64,000 nt of DNA from the NCBI RefSeq assembly GCF_001618865.1, contig NZ_CP015136.1, positions 1,275,001 to 1,339,000 on the forward strand, written 5' to 3'. Below are positions 18,105-26,493 of the stretch, piece by piece (position 1 is the stretch's first letter; each line of letters opens with the position of its first letter). The DNA is from Luteitalea pratensis. GTDB taxonomy: Bacteria > Acidobacteriota > Vicinamibacteria > Vicinamibacterales > Vicinamibacteraceae. The position numbers were made by a program, and so were the translations under genes. The notes under the pieces were generated by a model. That model did no database searches and was not told where the DNA came from. It worked only from the letters and a program-made list of their open reading frames with translations.

Positions 18105-19247
18105 GTGTCCGCGATGTCGGGAGATCCGCATTTCGTACGGTTTGCCGGTTTCACGTTGGATCTGCGATCCGGGGAGCTCGCGAGGAACGGCCGTCGGCTG
18201 CTGCTGCCGGAGCAACCATTTCGCATTCTCACACTCCTGGTGCGTTCGCCCGGCTCACTGGTCACACGCGATGACCTCCGTCGTGAACTGTGGGGCCAGG
18301 ATACGTTTGTCGATTTCGAGCACAGCATCAACGCCGCCATCAAGCGGTTGCGTGAAGCGCTAGGTGATTCGGCTGCAAGATCGCAGTTCGTCGAAACCCT
18401 TCCGCGCCGTGGCTATCGATTCAAGGTTGCGGTCGACGTCGCGCCCCCGGCCTCCCAAGAGGTCCCGATCAACGCGCCGTACGCATTGCTCGCTCGGTTT
18501 TATGACGTTCTGTGCGGCTATGCGGCGCCGATCAACCGTCACGCCCGCAGGCAGATTCTGTGCGCCGTGCTGCCGAGCGTAAAAAGTGTGTGTGATGTTG
18601 GTTGCGGTACCGGCGAGACGGCGCTCGATCTTGCTCGGCATGGCCTTGAAGTTGACGCGCTGGACGACTCCCGCGTGTTCTGCGAGACGGTTCGCGCCAG
18701 GGCGCGTCGGGCCGGACTCGCCGTCACCGTTCACTGCGATGACATGCGCGACTTCCGATTGCCGCGACCCGTGGATCTCGTTCTTGCAGAATTCGCGTCG
18801 CTCAACAACCTCGCAGATCGCCGTGACCTGCCACGAGTGATGCACGCTGTCGCGCGCGCGTTGGCAGACGGCGGTTGGTTCTGTTTCGACGTCAATACAC
18901 CGCGATCGTTGCGCGTTGAGTACCCGCAGACGTTTTGGCTCGAAGATTCCAGATTCAAGCTCGTGCAACACGGAAGTGTCGAGACTGACGGGCGGCGGGC
19001 GAGGCTGGACTTCGAGTGGCTCCTCCCGGCCGGACGTCTCTGGCGCCACGTGCGCGAGACGCTCTGGCACGTCTCCTGGACTGACTCGGAGATCAAACAG
19101 GCTCTGCGAGTGGCTGGATTCGAGCTCGTGCGGTACTTCGACGGCGTCGATGTTCGCCCACAAAGGCCTGGGACGACGCGCGGAACGGATGCGTACTACC
19201 TCGCACGGAAGGGAAGGCCGGGACAACGGCGTCGTGCCAGGACCTAG
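18105..19247 (+). CDS. Winged-helix DNA-binding domain fused to SAM methyltransferase
   Basis: The protein has 380 residues. Residues ~9-107 are an OmpR/PhoB-type winged helix (FRILTLLVRSPGSLVTRDDL, LWGQDTFVDFEHSINAAIKR, FVETLPRRGYRF), the module normally joined to PD40 or TolB domains in these bacteria. Residues ~124-375 are instead a class I SAM-dependent methyltransferase with motif I VCDVGCGTGETALDLA (about 162-177), an acidic residue in motif II, VHCDDMRDF, and the post-motif DGGWFCFDVNTP. No membrane segment is present. The start is GTG 18105, or ATG 18114. A DNA-bound methyltransferase is implied, but its target (DNA-associated protein, metabolite or self) is unknown. The lone position beside decayed regulator debris suggests the fusion arose by local rearrangement. 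Confidence 0.88.
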   Translation: MSAMSGDPHFVRFAGFTLDLRSGELARNGRRLLLPEQPFRILTLLVRSPGSLVTRDDLRRELWGQDTFVDFEHSINAAIKRLREALGDSAARSQFVETLPRRGYRFKVAVDVAPPASQEVPINAPYALLARFYDVLCGYAAPINRHARRQILCAVLPSVKSVCDVGCGTGETALDLARHGLEVDALDDSRVFCETVRARARRAGLAVTVHCDDMRDFRLPRPVDLVLAEFASLNNLADRRDLPRVMHAVARALADGGWFCFDVNTPRSLRVEYPQTFWLEDSRFKLVQHGSVETDGRRARLDFEWLLPAGRLWRHVRETLWHVSWTDSEIKQALRVAGFELVRYFDGVDVRPQRPGTTRGTDAYYLARKGRPGQRRRART

Positions 19248-19424
19248 TGGATTCCTTACCGCCGCGTCACGTGGCCGCCGGCGCGGTCAGTCGCATCCAG
19301 GTGGCCTCGGATTCGATGTCGGCCGGGAAGAGCAGCGGCCTCCTACCCTCCCACGTAATTGCGGCGCTTCATGTCGCGCGCGATGCTCGTCGTCATGAAC
19401 TGGCTTCTGAAAGGAACTCGCGCC

Positions 19425-19817
19425 ATGACATCGCATCGCGTTCTGCAGCTGAACGCTCTTACTACCGCCGGATGTGGCCTCGGGACCGTAGCGACACGAG
19501 GTGACCTGCACGCGCTCTTCGGACTCGAAGCGCCGATCCTGCTCGACGCGATCGCCGTCGGTCTGCTGGCCTACGCGGGTGCGCTTGCGTTTGCGGCCCA
19601 GCGTCAGCCGGTCAGCCGGCAGGCCTTGATGTTCTTCACCGTTGCCGACGCGATCTGGGTGGTGGCCAGCGCCATCGTGCTGCTGCTCTTCTGGCCGCAG
19701 TTCGCGCCTGTGGCGCGGCTGCTCGTCATTGCCGTCGCTCTGGTCGTCGAGGTCTTCGCGACATTGCAGTTCCGTGCCGATGGGAGGATTGCGGGCATCT
19801 CGCCGCAAGTGGCCTGA
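19425..19817 (+). CDS. Small four-helix membrane protein, unknown
   Basis: This is a 130-residue protein from ATG 19425, with gaaagga upstream. An in-frame earlier start at 19359 is possible. Four hydrophobic segments are visible: LLDAIAVGLLAYAGALAFAA, ALMFFTVADAIWVVASAIVL, LLLFWPQFAPVARLLVIAVA and VALVVEVFATLQF, the last two nearly continuous. No catalytic motif or known family is recognised. It lies alone between the winged-helix/methyltransferase gene and the alcohol dehydrogenase operon. Confidence 0.65.
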   Translation: MTSHRVLQLNALTTAGCGLGTVATRGDLHALFGLEAPILLDAIAVGLLAYAGALAFAAQRQPVSRQALMFFTVADAIWVVASAIVLLLFWPQFAPVARLLVIAVALVVEVFATLQFRADGRIAGISPQVA

Positions 19818-20090
19818 GCCCGACACGATCGAGGCGCAGCGTCCCAGCGTCCCGCGCCCGCCCGGAATTTTCCCCACGGTTGCGCGGACTCTTTCTCCCT
19901 GTCGTCGCGGAGTCTTCGTTCTGGCTGGTTTTCACGCACGAGAGCACCGTGCTCGGTGGGCATCACTTTCGCACTAATCAGTTCTCGGACCGCGCTGTAC
20001 AGCGGCGGCAGGCGTCGCCGTTGCGCATGTGTCGGTGGTGTGGATCGCGGGTTGCGTTGGTGCGACCGCGGCAAGCAACGGAGGTGCAGG

Positions 20091-21173
20091 ATGTCCAGGA
20101 CTATGAAGGCGGCGGTGGTTCGCGCACTCGGCCAGCCATTGTCGATTGAGGAAGTCCCCGTCCCGACGCCGGGGCCGGGAGAAGTCCTCGTGAAGATTGT
20201 CGCAAGTGGCGTGTGCCATACGGATGTGCACGCCGCCGATGGTGACTGGCCCGTGAAGCCGACGCCACCGTTCATCCCCGGTCATGAGGGCGCTGGCATC
20301 GTCGCCGGCCTTGGACCTGGCGTGACCGGGCTGAAAGAAGGCGATCCTGTCGGCATCGCCTGGCTCCACGACGCGTGCGGAGGATGCGAGTCGTGCATCA
20401 CCGGATGGGAGACACTCTGCCCGTCCCAGCACAACAGCGGCTACGGCGTGAACGGCACTTTCGCGGAGTACGCGATCGGGAATGCCGCCTACCTCGCCCG
20501 CCTGCCGGCACGGCCGGACTTCGCGGCCCTGGCGCCCATCCTGTGCGCTGGCGTCACCACCTACAAGGGCATCAAGGAAACCGAAGCGAAGCCAGGAGAA
20601 TGGCTCGCCATCTCCGGAATCGGCGGCCTCGGTCACGTCGCCGTGCAGTATGCCAAGGCGATGGGGTTACACGTCGTCGCCATCGACGTCGCGGACGACA
20701 AGCTCGCCCTCGCCAGGACGCTCGGTGCTGATGTGACCGTCAACGCGATGTCCCCGGATGCTGCGGAAATCGTGACGAAGTACACCGACGGTGGAGCTCA
20801 CGGCGTCCTCGTAACCGCGGTCTCCGTGCCGGCGTTCTCGCAGGCGCTGCAGATGGTGCGGCGAAAGGGTACCGTCAGCCTTGTCGGCCTGCCGCCTGGC
20901 GACTTCCCGACGCCCATCTTCGACGTCGTCCTCAAGCGAATCACAGTCAGGGGTTCGATCGTCGGCACACGCAAGGACCTGGCGGAGGCTGTGGCGTTCG
21001 CGTCCGAAGGGAAGGTGCACGCGCATATTCATACGGCGCCGCTGGAGTCGATCAACGACATCTTCGCTGCGCTGAAGTCCGGCACTGTCGACGGTCGGAT
21101 GGTGCTGGACCTGGCGCTCCCTGCCGGCTCCATGCGGGAGCAGGCGGCGACGCGGATCAACGCGCTCGCCTGA
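20091..21173 (+). CDS. adhP: Zinc-dependent alcohol dehydrogenase (AdhP type)
   Basis: This 360-residue medium-chain dehydrogenase interconverts alcohols and aldehydes with NAD(H). Catalytic zinc ligands are Cys42 (SGVCHTD) and His65-Glu66 (PGHEGAG). The structural zinc site is Cys96, 99, 102 and 110. The Rossmann motif is ISGIGGLGHVAVQYAKAMG. The ATG at 20091 follows GGAGGTG, whereas an upstream in-frame start would add 45 atypical residues. Its stop overlaps the ATPase start by one base (TGATG), so the two are translationally coupled. AdhP orthologues usually act in ethanol/acetaldehyde metabolism. Confidence 0.94.
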   Translation: MSRTMKAAVVRALGQPLSIEEVPVPTPGPGEVLVKIVASGVCHTDVHAADGDWPVKPTPPFIPGHEGAGIVAGLGPGVTGLKEGDPVGIAWLHDACGGCESCITGWETLCPSQHNSGYGVNGTFAEYAIGNAAYLARLPARPDFAALAPILCAGVTTYKGIKETEAKPGEWLAISGIGGLGHVAVQYAKAMGLHVVAIDVADDKLALARTLGADVTVNAMSPDAAEIVTKYTDGGAHGVLVTAVSVPAFSQALQMVRRKGTVSLVGLPPGDFPTPIFDVVLKRITVRGSIVGTRKDLAEAVAFASEGKVHAHIHTAPLESINDIFAALKSGTVDGRMVLDLALPAGSMREQAATRINALA

Positions 21174-23638
21174 TGAGTGGCCTTTCGACAGCGGACGCCG
21201 TCGAACGACTCGGGCAATTTGGACCGAATGCACTGCCAGAGCAGGCTCCGGAGCCTCTCTGGCAGCGCTTCCTGCGTCAGTTCAACAGCCCGCTGATCTT
21301 CATCCTGCTGTTCGCACTCACGTTCGATCTCGGGCTGTGGGCGTACGAGGGCGGGCACGGCTGGCCAATCGAGGCAGCCGCCATCGGCCTGATCCTGCTG
21401 TTCAACGCTGCTCTCGGCCTGTATCAGGAGCAACGCTCCGAGGCCGCGCTTGCCCGGCTCAAGGTGTTGGCCGGGGCCCAGGCCTGGGTGCTTCGCGACG
21501 GCGAGTTCGTGCGGCTGCCAACGCAGGATCTCGTGCCCGGCGATTGCGTGCGACTCGAGTCAGGCGACCGCGTTCCGGCCGACGGCGTCCTCCGCGATCC
21601 ACGCGGCGCCATGCTCGATGAATCGATCCTGACCGGAGAGTCGGTACCTGTCGACAAGGGACAGGACGACGAGGCGTTCAGCGGCACCTTGCTCGTCCGC
21701 GGCAAGACGCTTCTGGAGGTCACCCGAACCGGACCGCTGAGCGCGATGGGGCGCCTAGCAACGATGCTCGGCGACATCGAGCTCTCGAAGACGCCGCTTG
21801 AACGCCGGGTCGACGTCCTCGGACGACGGATCGCGCGTTGGGTCCTCACGCTGACGGCCCTGCTTGGTGTGGCTGGCGTGATCGCCGAGGGGTTGAGTCG
21901 CGCCCCGCAGATGATCATCTTTGCCGTCGCTCTTGCCGTCGCGGCCGTCCCTGAAGGCCTGCCCGCGGTGCTCACCGTCGCGTTGGCCCTGGGAGTCGAG
22001 CGCATGGCCCGTCACCGCGCCGTGGTGCGACGGCTCTCGGCGGTGGAGGCGCTGGGCTCGGTGACCGTCATCGCTACGGACAAGACCGGGACGCTGACCG
22101 AGAACCGCATGGACGTCCGGTCGATCGATGCGCCGGACCTGGGGCGCGCGCTTGTTGCCGTCGCACTCGCCAACGACGCGGACCCCTCGACCGGCGCAGG
22201 TGATCCACTCGATGCCGGACTGCTGCGCTATGCCTGCGCGCACGGCATCGACGTCGCACGACTGAGACAGGAACACCCGGTGATCAGCGAGCGGCCGTTC
22301 GACAGCGCCTGGAAGTTCGCGCGCGTCACGGTCCGTGAAGACGGGCACAGGGTGAGCTTTCTCAAGGGAGCTCCGGAGGTCGTTGTCGCGCGGTGCGACC
22401 TGAGCGTGGAGGATCGCGAGTCCTGGACAGGGAAAGCCGAGGCGTACGCCGAAGAGGGATTCCGCGTCCTCGCGATCGCGAGCGCGCCCGGTGAAGCCGA
22501 AGAGCACCTGTCGCTGCTGGGCCTCGCGCTGTTCTGGGATCCGCCGCGGCCGGAAGTGCCGAAGGCCGTCCGGACAGCGCTGGATGCCGGTATCCGCGTG
22601 GTCATGATCACCGGCGACCATCCAGTGACGGCCCTTGCCATTGCGCACCAGATCGGCATCCCTGGCGTGCGGGTGCTCACCGGGGAGGACCTTGCCGAGT
22701 ACGAGCGTCACACCCTCCACGACGCGCTGACGGAAGTGAATGTATTCGCGCGGGTGCGGCCAGAACAGAAACTGCTGCTCGTGGAGTCCCTGCAGGCGCT
22801 CGGTCAGATAGTCGCGATGACCGGGGACGGGGTCAACGATGCGCCCGCGCTGAAACGTTCCGACGTCGGTGTGGCCATGGGGCAGCGCGGCTCCGACGTC
22901 AGCCGGGAAGTGGCCGATCTCGTCCTGCTCGACGACAACTTCGCCACTGTCGTGAGCGCGGTCGAGGAAGGCCGGGGCATCTACGAGAACATCCAGAAGT
23001 TTCTTCGATTCCTGTTCTCGACCAATCTCTCGGAAGTGCTGCTCGTGGCCGGCGGCGCCGTGGTGGCGTTCTCGATCGATCTCCGGGATGCGGCAGGGCA
23101 CCTCGTGCTGCCGCTCACGGCCGCCCAGATCTTGTGGATCAATCTGCTGACCGATGGCCTGCCTGCCCTCGCCCTGGCTTTCGATCGAACCCCAGGGGTC
23201 ATGCAGCAGAAACCGCGACCGGCCGGCTCGCCGCTGCTGGACCAGCCCTCGGTCCGGTTCGTCGTTGCCGTGGGAAGCATGAAGGCTGTGCTCGCGCTGG
23301 CCGTCCTCGGAATCCTTCCGACGTTTGGCTACAGCCTCGAGGTCACGCGCGCTGCCGCATTTCACTTCATGGCCATTGGCCAATTGTTCCTTACGTACCC
23401 GTCACGGCACACATGGATGCGGCCGCTGTCGAACCCGTACCTGCATGCTGCCGTGGTCGGCGGGGTCGGCATCCAGATCGCCGCAGCGTCGATACCGTTC
23501 GTCTCGAACCTGCTGGGAAGTGCTGCGCTTCCCGTGGAAGTCTGGGCTGTGGTCTTTGCCGCGGCCTTCGGGTCCTGGGCGCTTTCGGAACTCATCTCGC
23601 GACTGGTGTGGCGGCAAGTGGGGCAGCGAGAGGCCTGA
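21173..23638 (+). CDS. P-type cation-transporting ATPase (P2-like)
   Basis: This 821-residue ATPase has an N-terminal cation-ATPase domain, an actuator domain with LDESILTGESVPVDK, and membrane helix 4 with AAVPEGLPAVL. The phosphorylation motif is DKTGT at Asp303. The hinge has MTGDGVNDAPALKRSDVG, and the cation_ATPase_C region ends the protein. PEGLP at M4 places it with P2-type (Ca2+ or H+/Mn2+-like) pumps, not heavy-metal P1B pumps. CPx and metal-binding N-domains are absent. The ion is uncertain. It overlaps adhP by one base, an unusual pairing that suggests a shared condition. Confidence 0.93.
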   Translation: MSGLSTADAVERLGQFGPNALPEQAPEPLWQRFLRQFNSPLIFILLFALTFDLGLWAYEGGHGWPIEAAAIGLILLFNAALGLYQEQRSEAALARLKVLAGAQAWVLRDGEFVRLPTQDLVPGDCVRLESGDRVPADGVLRDPRGAMLDESILTGESVPVDKGQDDEAFSGTLLVRGKTLLEVTRTGPLSAMGRLATMLGDIELSKTPLERRVDVLGRRIARWVLTLTALLGVAGVIAEGLSRAPQMIIFAVALAVAAVPEGLPAVLTVALALGVERMARHRAVVRRLSAVEALGSVTVIATDKTGTLTENRMDVRSIDAPDLGRALVAVALANDADPSTGAGDPLDAGLLRYACAHGIDVARLRQEHPVISERPFDSAWKFARVTVREDGHRVSFLKGAPEVVVARCDLSVEDRESWTGKAEAYAEEGFRVLAIASAPGEAEEHLSLLGLALFWDPPRPEVPKAVRTALDAGIRVVMITGDHPVTALAIAHQIGIPGVRVLTGEDLAEYERHTLHDALTEVNVFARVRPEQKLLLVESLQALGQIVAMTGDGVNDAPALKRSDVGVAMGQRGSDVSREVADLVLLDDNFATVVSAVEEGRGIYENIQKFLRFLFSTNLSEVLLVAGGAVVAFSIDLRDAAGHLVLPLTAAQILWINLLTDGLPALALAFDRTPGVMQQKPRPAGSPLLDQPSVRFVVAVGSMKAVLALAVLGILPTFGYSLEVTRAAAFHFMAIGQLFLTYPSRHTWMRPLSNPYLHAAVVGGVGIQIAAASIPFVSNLLGSAALPVEVWAVVFAAAFGSWALSELISRLVWRQVGQREA

Positions 23639-23729
23639 GCGAAGAGACCTCACGCATGGATAGCCTCGGTGTGCCTCGCGCGGCGCGAAGCCATCACGAC
23701 CGTCACGCGCATGGATTGAAAGGTGTCAT

Positions 23730-24068
23730 GTGAACGCCACGATCCATGACAACAGGACGACTGTTTACTGGCATCGGGAGCTGCCGCCACTCGAGGCGGA
23801 ACTCGTCGCGGAACACATCGTCGAGGCAACCAGCAGCCGTGTCTCAGGAAGGCTCGCACATCGTGACGAGCTGTGGGATCAGTGCTATCGGGAGCTGATG
23901 GCGAACGCCGAGCGCCGGCTCGTGCAGGAGGTCGCACGGCTCGGTGGCCACTTCGCGCACGTGCACGACGAAGTGATCCATCCCAAGCACGACGACGCAG
24001 CGGGGGAGGCGTGGCTCCACGGCCGTTTCAGCTACATGCTGTACCGGCGCCCGCAGGAATCGCGTTAG
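23730..24068 (+). CDS. Conserved-looking 112-aa soluble protein, unknown
   Basis: The GTG start at 23730 lies about 90 bp after the ATPase gene on the same strand, so it is probably the third gene of the adhP operon. The protein is hydrophilic and rich in His/Glu: VYWHRELPPLEAELVAEHIVEA, ELWDQCYRELM, and GGHFAHVHDEVIHPKHDDA near the end. The His cluster HVHDEVIHPKHDD could bind metal. The last motif, LHGRFSYMLYRRP, resembles conserved text in small proteins of unknown function. No family name is offered. Confidence 0.65.
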   Translation: MNATIHDNRTTVYWHRELPPLEAELVAEHIVEATSSRVSGRLAHRDELWDQCYRELMANAERRLVQEVARLGGHFAHVHDEVIHPKHDDAAGEAWLHGRFSYMLYRRPQESR

Positions 24069-24074
24069 CCTGCC

Positions 24075-25094
24075 TCATCGCGCCTGTTTCGCGAACGCGT
24101 CTCCGATCTTGAGGCTGAGCGCAGACGTGTTCGCGTGCGCGATGTTGGACAGCACGGCGACGACGATGCCGCTGTCGCGCAGCGTGGTCAGCGACATCAC
24201 TATCCCGCCCGCCAGCTCGCCGTTGACGCTGACGCGCTTCGCCAGGCCGACGCCCACCATGTCCGACGCCGTGGAATAGGACGCCATCGTCCCCGCGCAG
24301 CACGCCAGGTCGCGCATGTACATCAGCCGCCTGCCCCGCCGTGGATTGTCATCCGAACGCGGGACGTAGAACGTCGCGCGATCATCCGGCAATGGGTACT
24401 CGGCGGGAGCCAGGCCAAGCGGCTGCAAGATGTTGTGGCGGATGAGCGTCAACGGTGGGAAGTCCTCTCCCGGCTCACCGATCCGCTCCGGACTCCACGC
24501 TGTCGCCGCGTCAGCGCCGGTGTTGGTCAGCCCGAGCGACGCAATGACGTCGGCCGTGACCGCCGATGCCGCCGTGCCGATGTTGAATCGGGTCTTCGGC
24601 GTCACCGGCGTCCGCGTGTCCACGTCCCTCCAACCGAATCCTTCCGCCCAGACGATCGTCCCGCCGGCACCGACCGCCACCGACACCCCTGGCAGGTTCT
24701 GCTCCAGGACGGCCGCGCGCACGAGCTCCCGCGCGCGCCCGACGGCCACGGAATATTGCGGCGACGGCGCCGAATCGATGACCGATGGCACGTCCTGCGG
24801 TTGTGCGAAAAGAGGCACGGTCAGCGCGACCGCATGAGTGAGAACTGCCGCGAACGCCGCTATCAGGACCCCGACGGCAAGCCCCGTGCGCGCGGCCCAG
24901 GCCGGCAGCCGATTCCGCGCGGCCTTCACGCCGAGCACGACCGTGCCGATCATCAGCAGCAGCCCGATGCCGCCGGCGCCGGGCGCGTCGTCCACTTCCC
25001 CCACGTAGATGCCCATGGCCCCGATGGCCAGGGCGAGGGCGATGAGGGCGGCCGCCCTGAGGTTGTTCGTCACAGTGGATGCCATGTCGGCCAC
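24075..25094 (-). CDS. Degenerate beta-lactamase-fold (serine hydrolase) membrane protein
   Basis: This 339-residue protein has three N-terminal membrane segments (about 12-30, 40-55, 68-95), then a class C beta-lactamase-like region. GVSVAVGAGGTIVWAEGFGWRD and the late SYSTASDMVGVG are family text. At the SxxK position it reads FNIGTAASAVTAD, so both the nucleophile Ser and the Lys are gone, and the central Tyr-x-Asn motif is not found. The middle is also shorter than normal. It is therefore probably catalytically dead, either a pseudo-enzyme or a decaying gene. Its 3' end lies 6 bp from the convergent 112-aa gene. Confidence 0.65.
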   Translation of the reverse strand: MADMASTVTNNLRAAALIALALAIGAMGIYVGEVDDAPGAGGIGLLLMIGTVVLGVKAARNRLPAWAARTGLAVGVLIAAFAAVLTHAVALTVPLFAQPQDVPSVIDSAPSPQYSVAVGRARELVRAAVLEQNLPGVSVAVGAGGTIVWAEGFGWRDVDTRTPVTPKTRFNIGTAASAVTADVIASLGLTNTGADAATAWSPERIGEPGEDFPPLTLIRHNILQPLGLAPAEYPLPDDRATFYVPRSDDNPRRGRRLMYMRDLACCAGTMASYSTASDMVGVGLAKRVSVNGELAGGIVMSLTTLRDSGIVVAVLSNIAHANTSALSLKIGDAFAKQAR

Positions 25095-25345
25095 TGTGCC
25101 CGAAAGCCGGCCGCGAAGTCCTCACCGAATCATGAGCGGGCCATGAGATTCGAATGAAATGCGGCAGACCTTGCGCCGAAGAGGGGAACGCCGGGACCGA
25201 AACGCACAGGACCCTGGCCGATTCCGTCGCAGTTGGGCGCGTCGTCGAGTTGACGAGCATTCGATGCAGAACTCGAAAAATTCTCTGAATCTCGCGGGTT
25301 TGTGGGACGAAGACCTGGGCGACCGAAGCGGGCACGGAAAACTGC

Positions 25346-25690
25346 GGCGAAGGGATTCGAGCCCGAAGGCCGAGCCGAAGACGCTGGCCTGAGCCTGAAG
25401 CTCACTCGCTCCGCCAGGGCGAGCGAAAACGCGGTCTGACGCGCCGCCGGCCGCCTGGCGGAAGACGTCGACGAAGAGGTCGCCGAACATCAGCGGTGAT
25501 GAACGGCAGGCTGAGGCAATTGGGGAAGGGATTCGAGCCTGAAGGCCGAGCCGAAGGCGCTGGCCTCAGTCTGAAGCTCACGCGCTCCGCCAGGGCGAGC
25601 GAAAACGCGGTCGGCAACTGGGGAAGGGATTCGAGCCTGAAGGCCGAGCCGAAGGCGATGGCCTCAGGCCTGAAGCTCACTCGCTCCGGC
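25346..25690. repeat. Three degenerate direct repeats next to tRNA-Ser
   Basis: Three copies begin near 25346, 25524 and 25621. Each holds aagggattcgagcc, then gaaggccgagccgaag, then ctgaagctcac and cgctccgcc elements. Copies 1 and 2 share a longer tail with agggcgagcgaaaacgcggtc. The sequence between them (25440-25523) is unrelated. The block fills the gene-free stretch between the hydrolase gene and the tRNA 3' end, and I see no credible coding frame in it. Confidence 0.75.
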
Positions 25691-25714
25691 CACACTCGCC
25701 GCAGGCGAGTGTGG
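25690..25714 (-). terminator. Hairpin overlapping the tRNA-Ser CCA end
   Basis: The arms ccacactcgcc and ggcgagtgtgg pair perfectly (11 bp) around a 3-nt loop. On the minus strand the hairpin starts at the encoded CCA of the tRNA, so transcription would stop at the mature 3' end. There is no clear U-run. Confidence 0.7.
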
Positions 25715-25801
25715 CGGAGAGAGTGGGATTCGAACCCACGGTAGGGTTTCCCCTACACACGCTTTCCAAGCGTGCGCCTTCAGCCTCTCGGCCATCTCTC
25801 C
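25712..25801 (-). tRNA. tRNA-Ser (GGA anticodon)
   Basis: On the minus strand a 7-bp acceptor stem (GGAGAGA / TCTCTCC) encloses a D-arm, an anticodon stem-loop reading CTTGGAAAG (anticodon GGA) and a long variable arm (TAGGG / CCCTA), typical of class II tRNA-Ser. The T-arm is GTGGGTTCGAATCCCAC. The G discriminator and encoded CCA are at 25712-25715. It decodes UCC/UCU. Confidence 0.97.
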
Positions 25802-26493
25802 AGCTCTGTAGAATCAACAACTTGCGAGCGGTCGACGCAAGATTATCGCACACGCCGCGGCCGCTCGTGCACCAAACCGCTAACGCGAACAGATTCAGCG
25901 ACTTGGAGCAAAGCCAACAGGGAGCTTCGCACCGGATTGTGTAACATCTCTTAATCCCTCTGGAACACTTCCGGTCACTTCGTCAGTTGCGCTGGTGCAT
26001 TGTTCAATGACTGTAGTCACGGACTGGACGAGCGCTTCTCTTCGATCTGTCAACGGGCGCTCGGCGCCGCTCGGATGATGATGCGTCGCTCTATGAAAGT
26101 CTCGAGTTTCTGAACCACCAGCAGGCCCCTGCGGCGCTATGGCGGACGTGCTGGGTGTCATTCCGCGTTCGCTCGGCGCCCGGCTCGGTGCACGGCGACC
26201 AGCGGCTTCCTGGATCGTGCACGGACACCGGCTTGCCGACCGACTACAGCCAGGACGAGTGGCATCCCGCGCTTCTCAATAAGGCCGACGTCATCAAATG
26301 CAGGACAGCGCTGATCCTGCGGCTCACGGCGTGGCGGGCCGCGTGGGGCCTCTGAGGTAGTGCGGCGCTGCGGTTGTGGGTCCAGAAGGCACGATGTGGA
26401 CGGCGGACTTCAACGGCCGAGCGGAGTGCCTCTCCAGATCGACATGCACCAACGCCTCTTGTTGCCTCGGGCACAAACAACGCAACCACATCC
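25802..26493. other. Gene-free interval upstream of tRNA-Ser
   Basis: About 690 bp with no convincing coding frame on either strand. The part near the tRNA (25820-26000) is visibly AT-richer than its surroundings and would hold the tRNA promoter. A possible minus-strand -35 TTGCGT and -10 TGATTC lie about 10-45 bases before the tRNA, but this is weak. Short open frames between 26155 and 26490 have atypical composition and no family motifs. Confidence 0.5.

Noticed and set aside
25346-25690. Possible CRISPR array near the tRNA
   Set aside because: Only three long, diverged copies with irregular spacing and no cas genes.
25690-26493. Possible integrated element using tRNA-Ser as attachment site
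   Set aside because: No integrase, no duplicated tRNA 3' end, and the repeats do not copy tRNA sequence.
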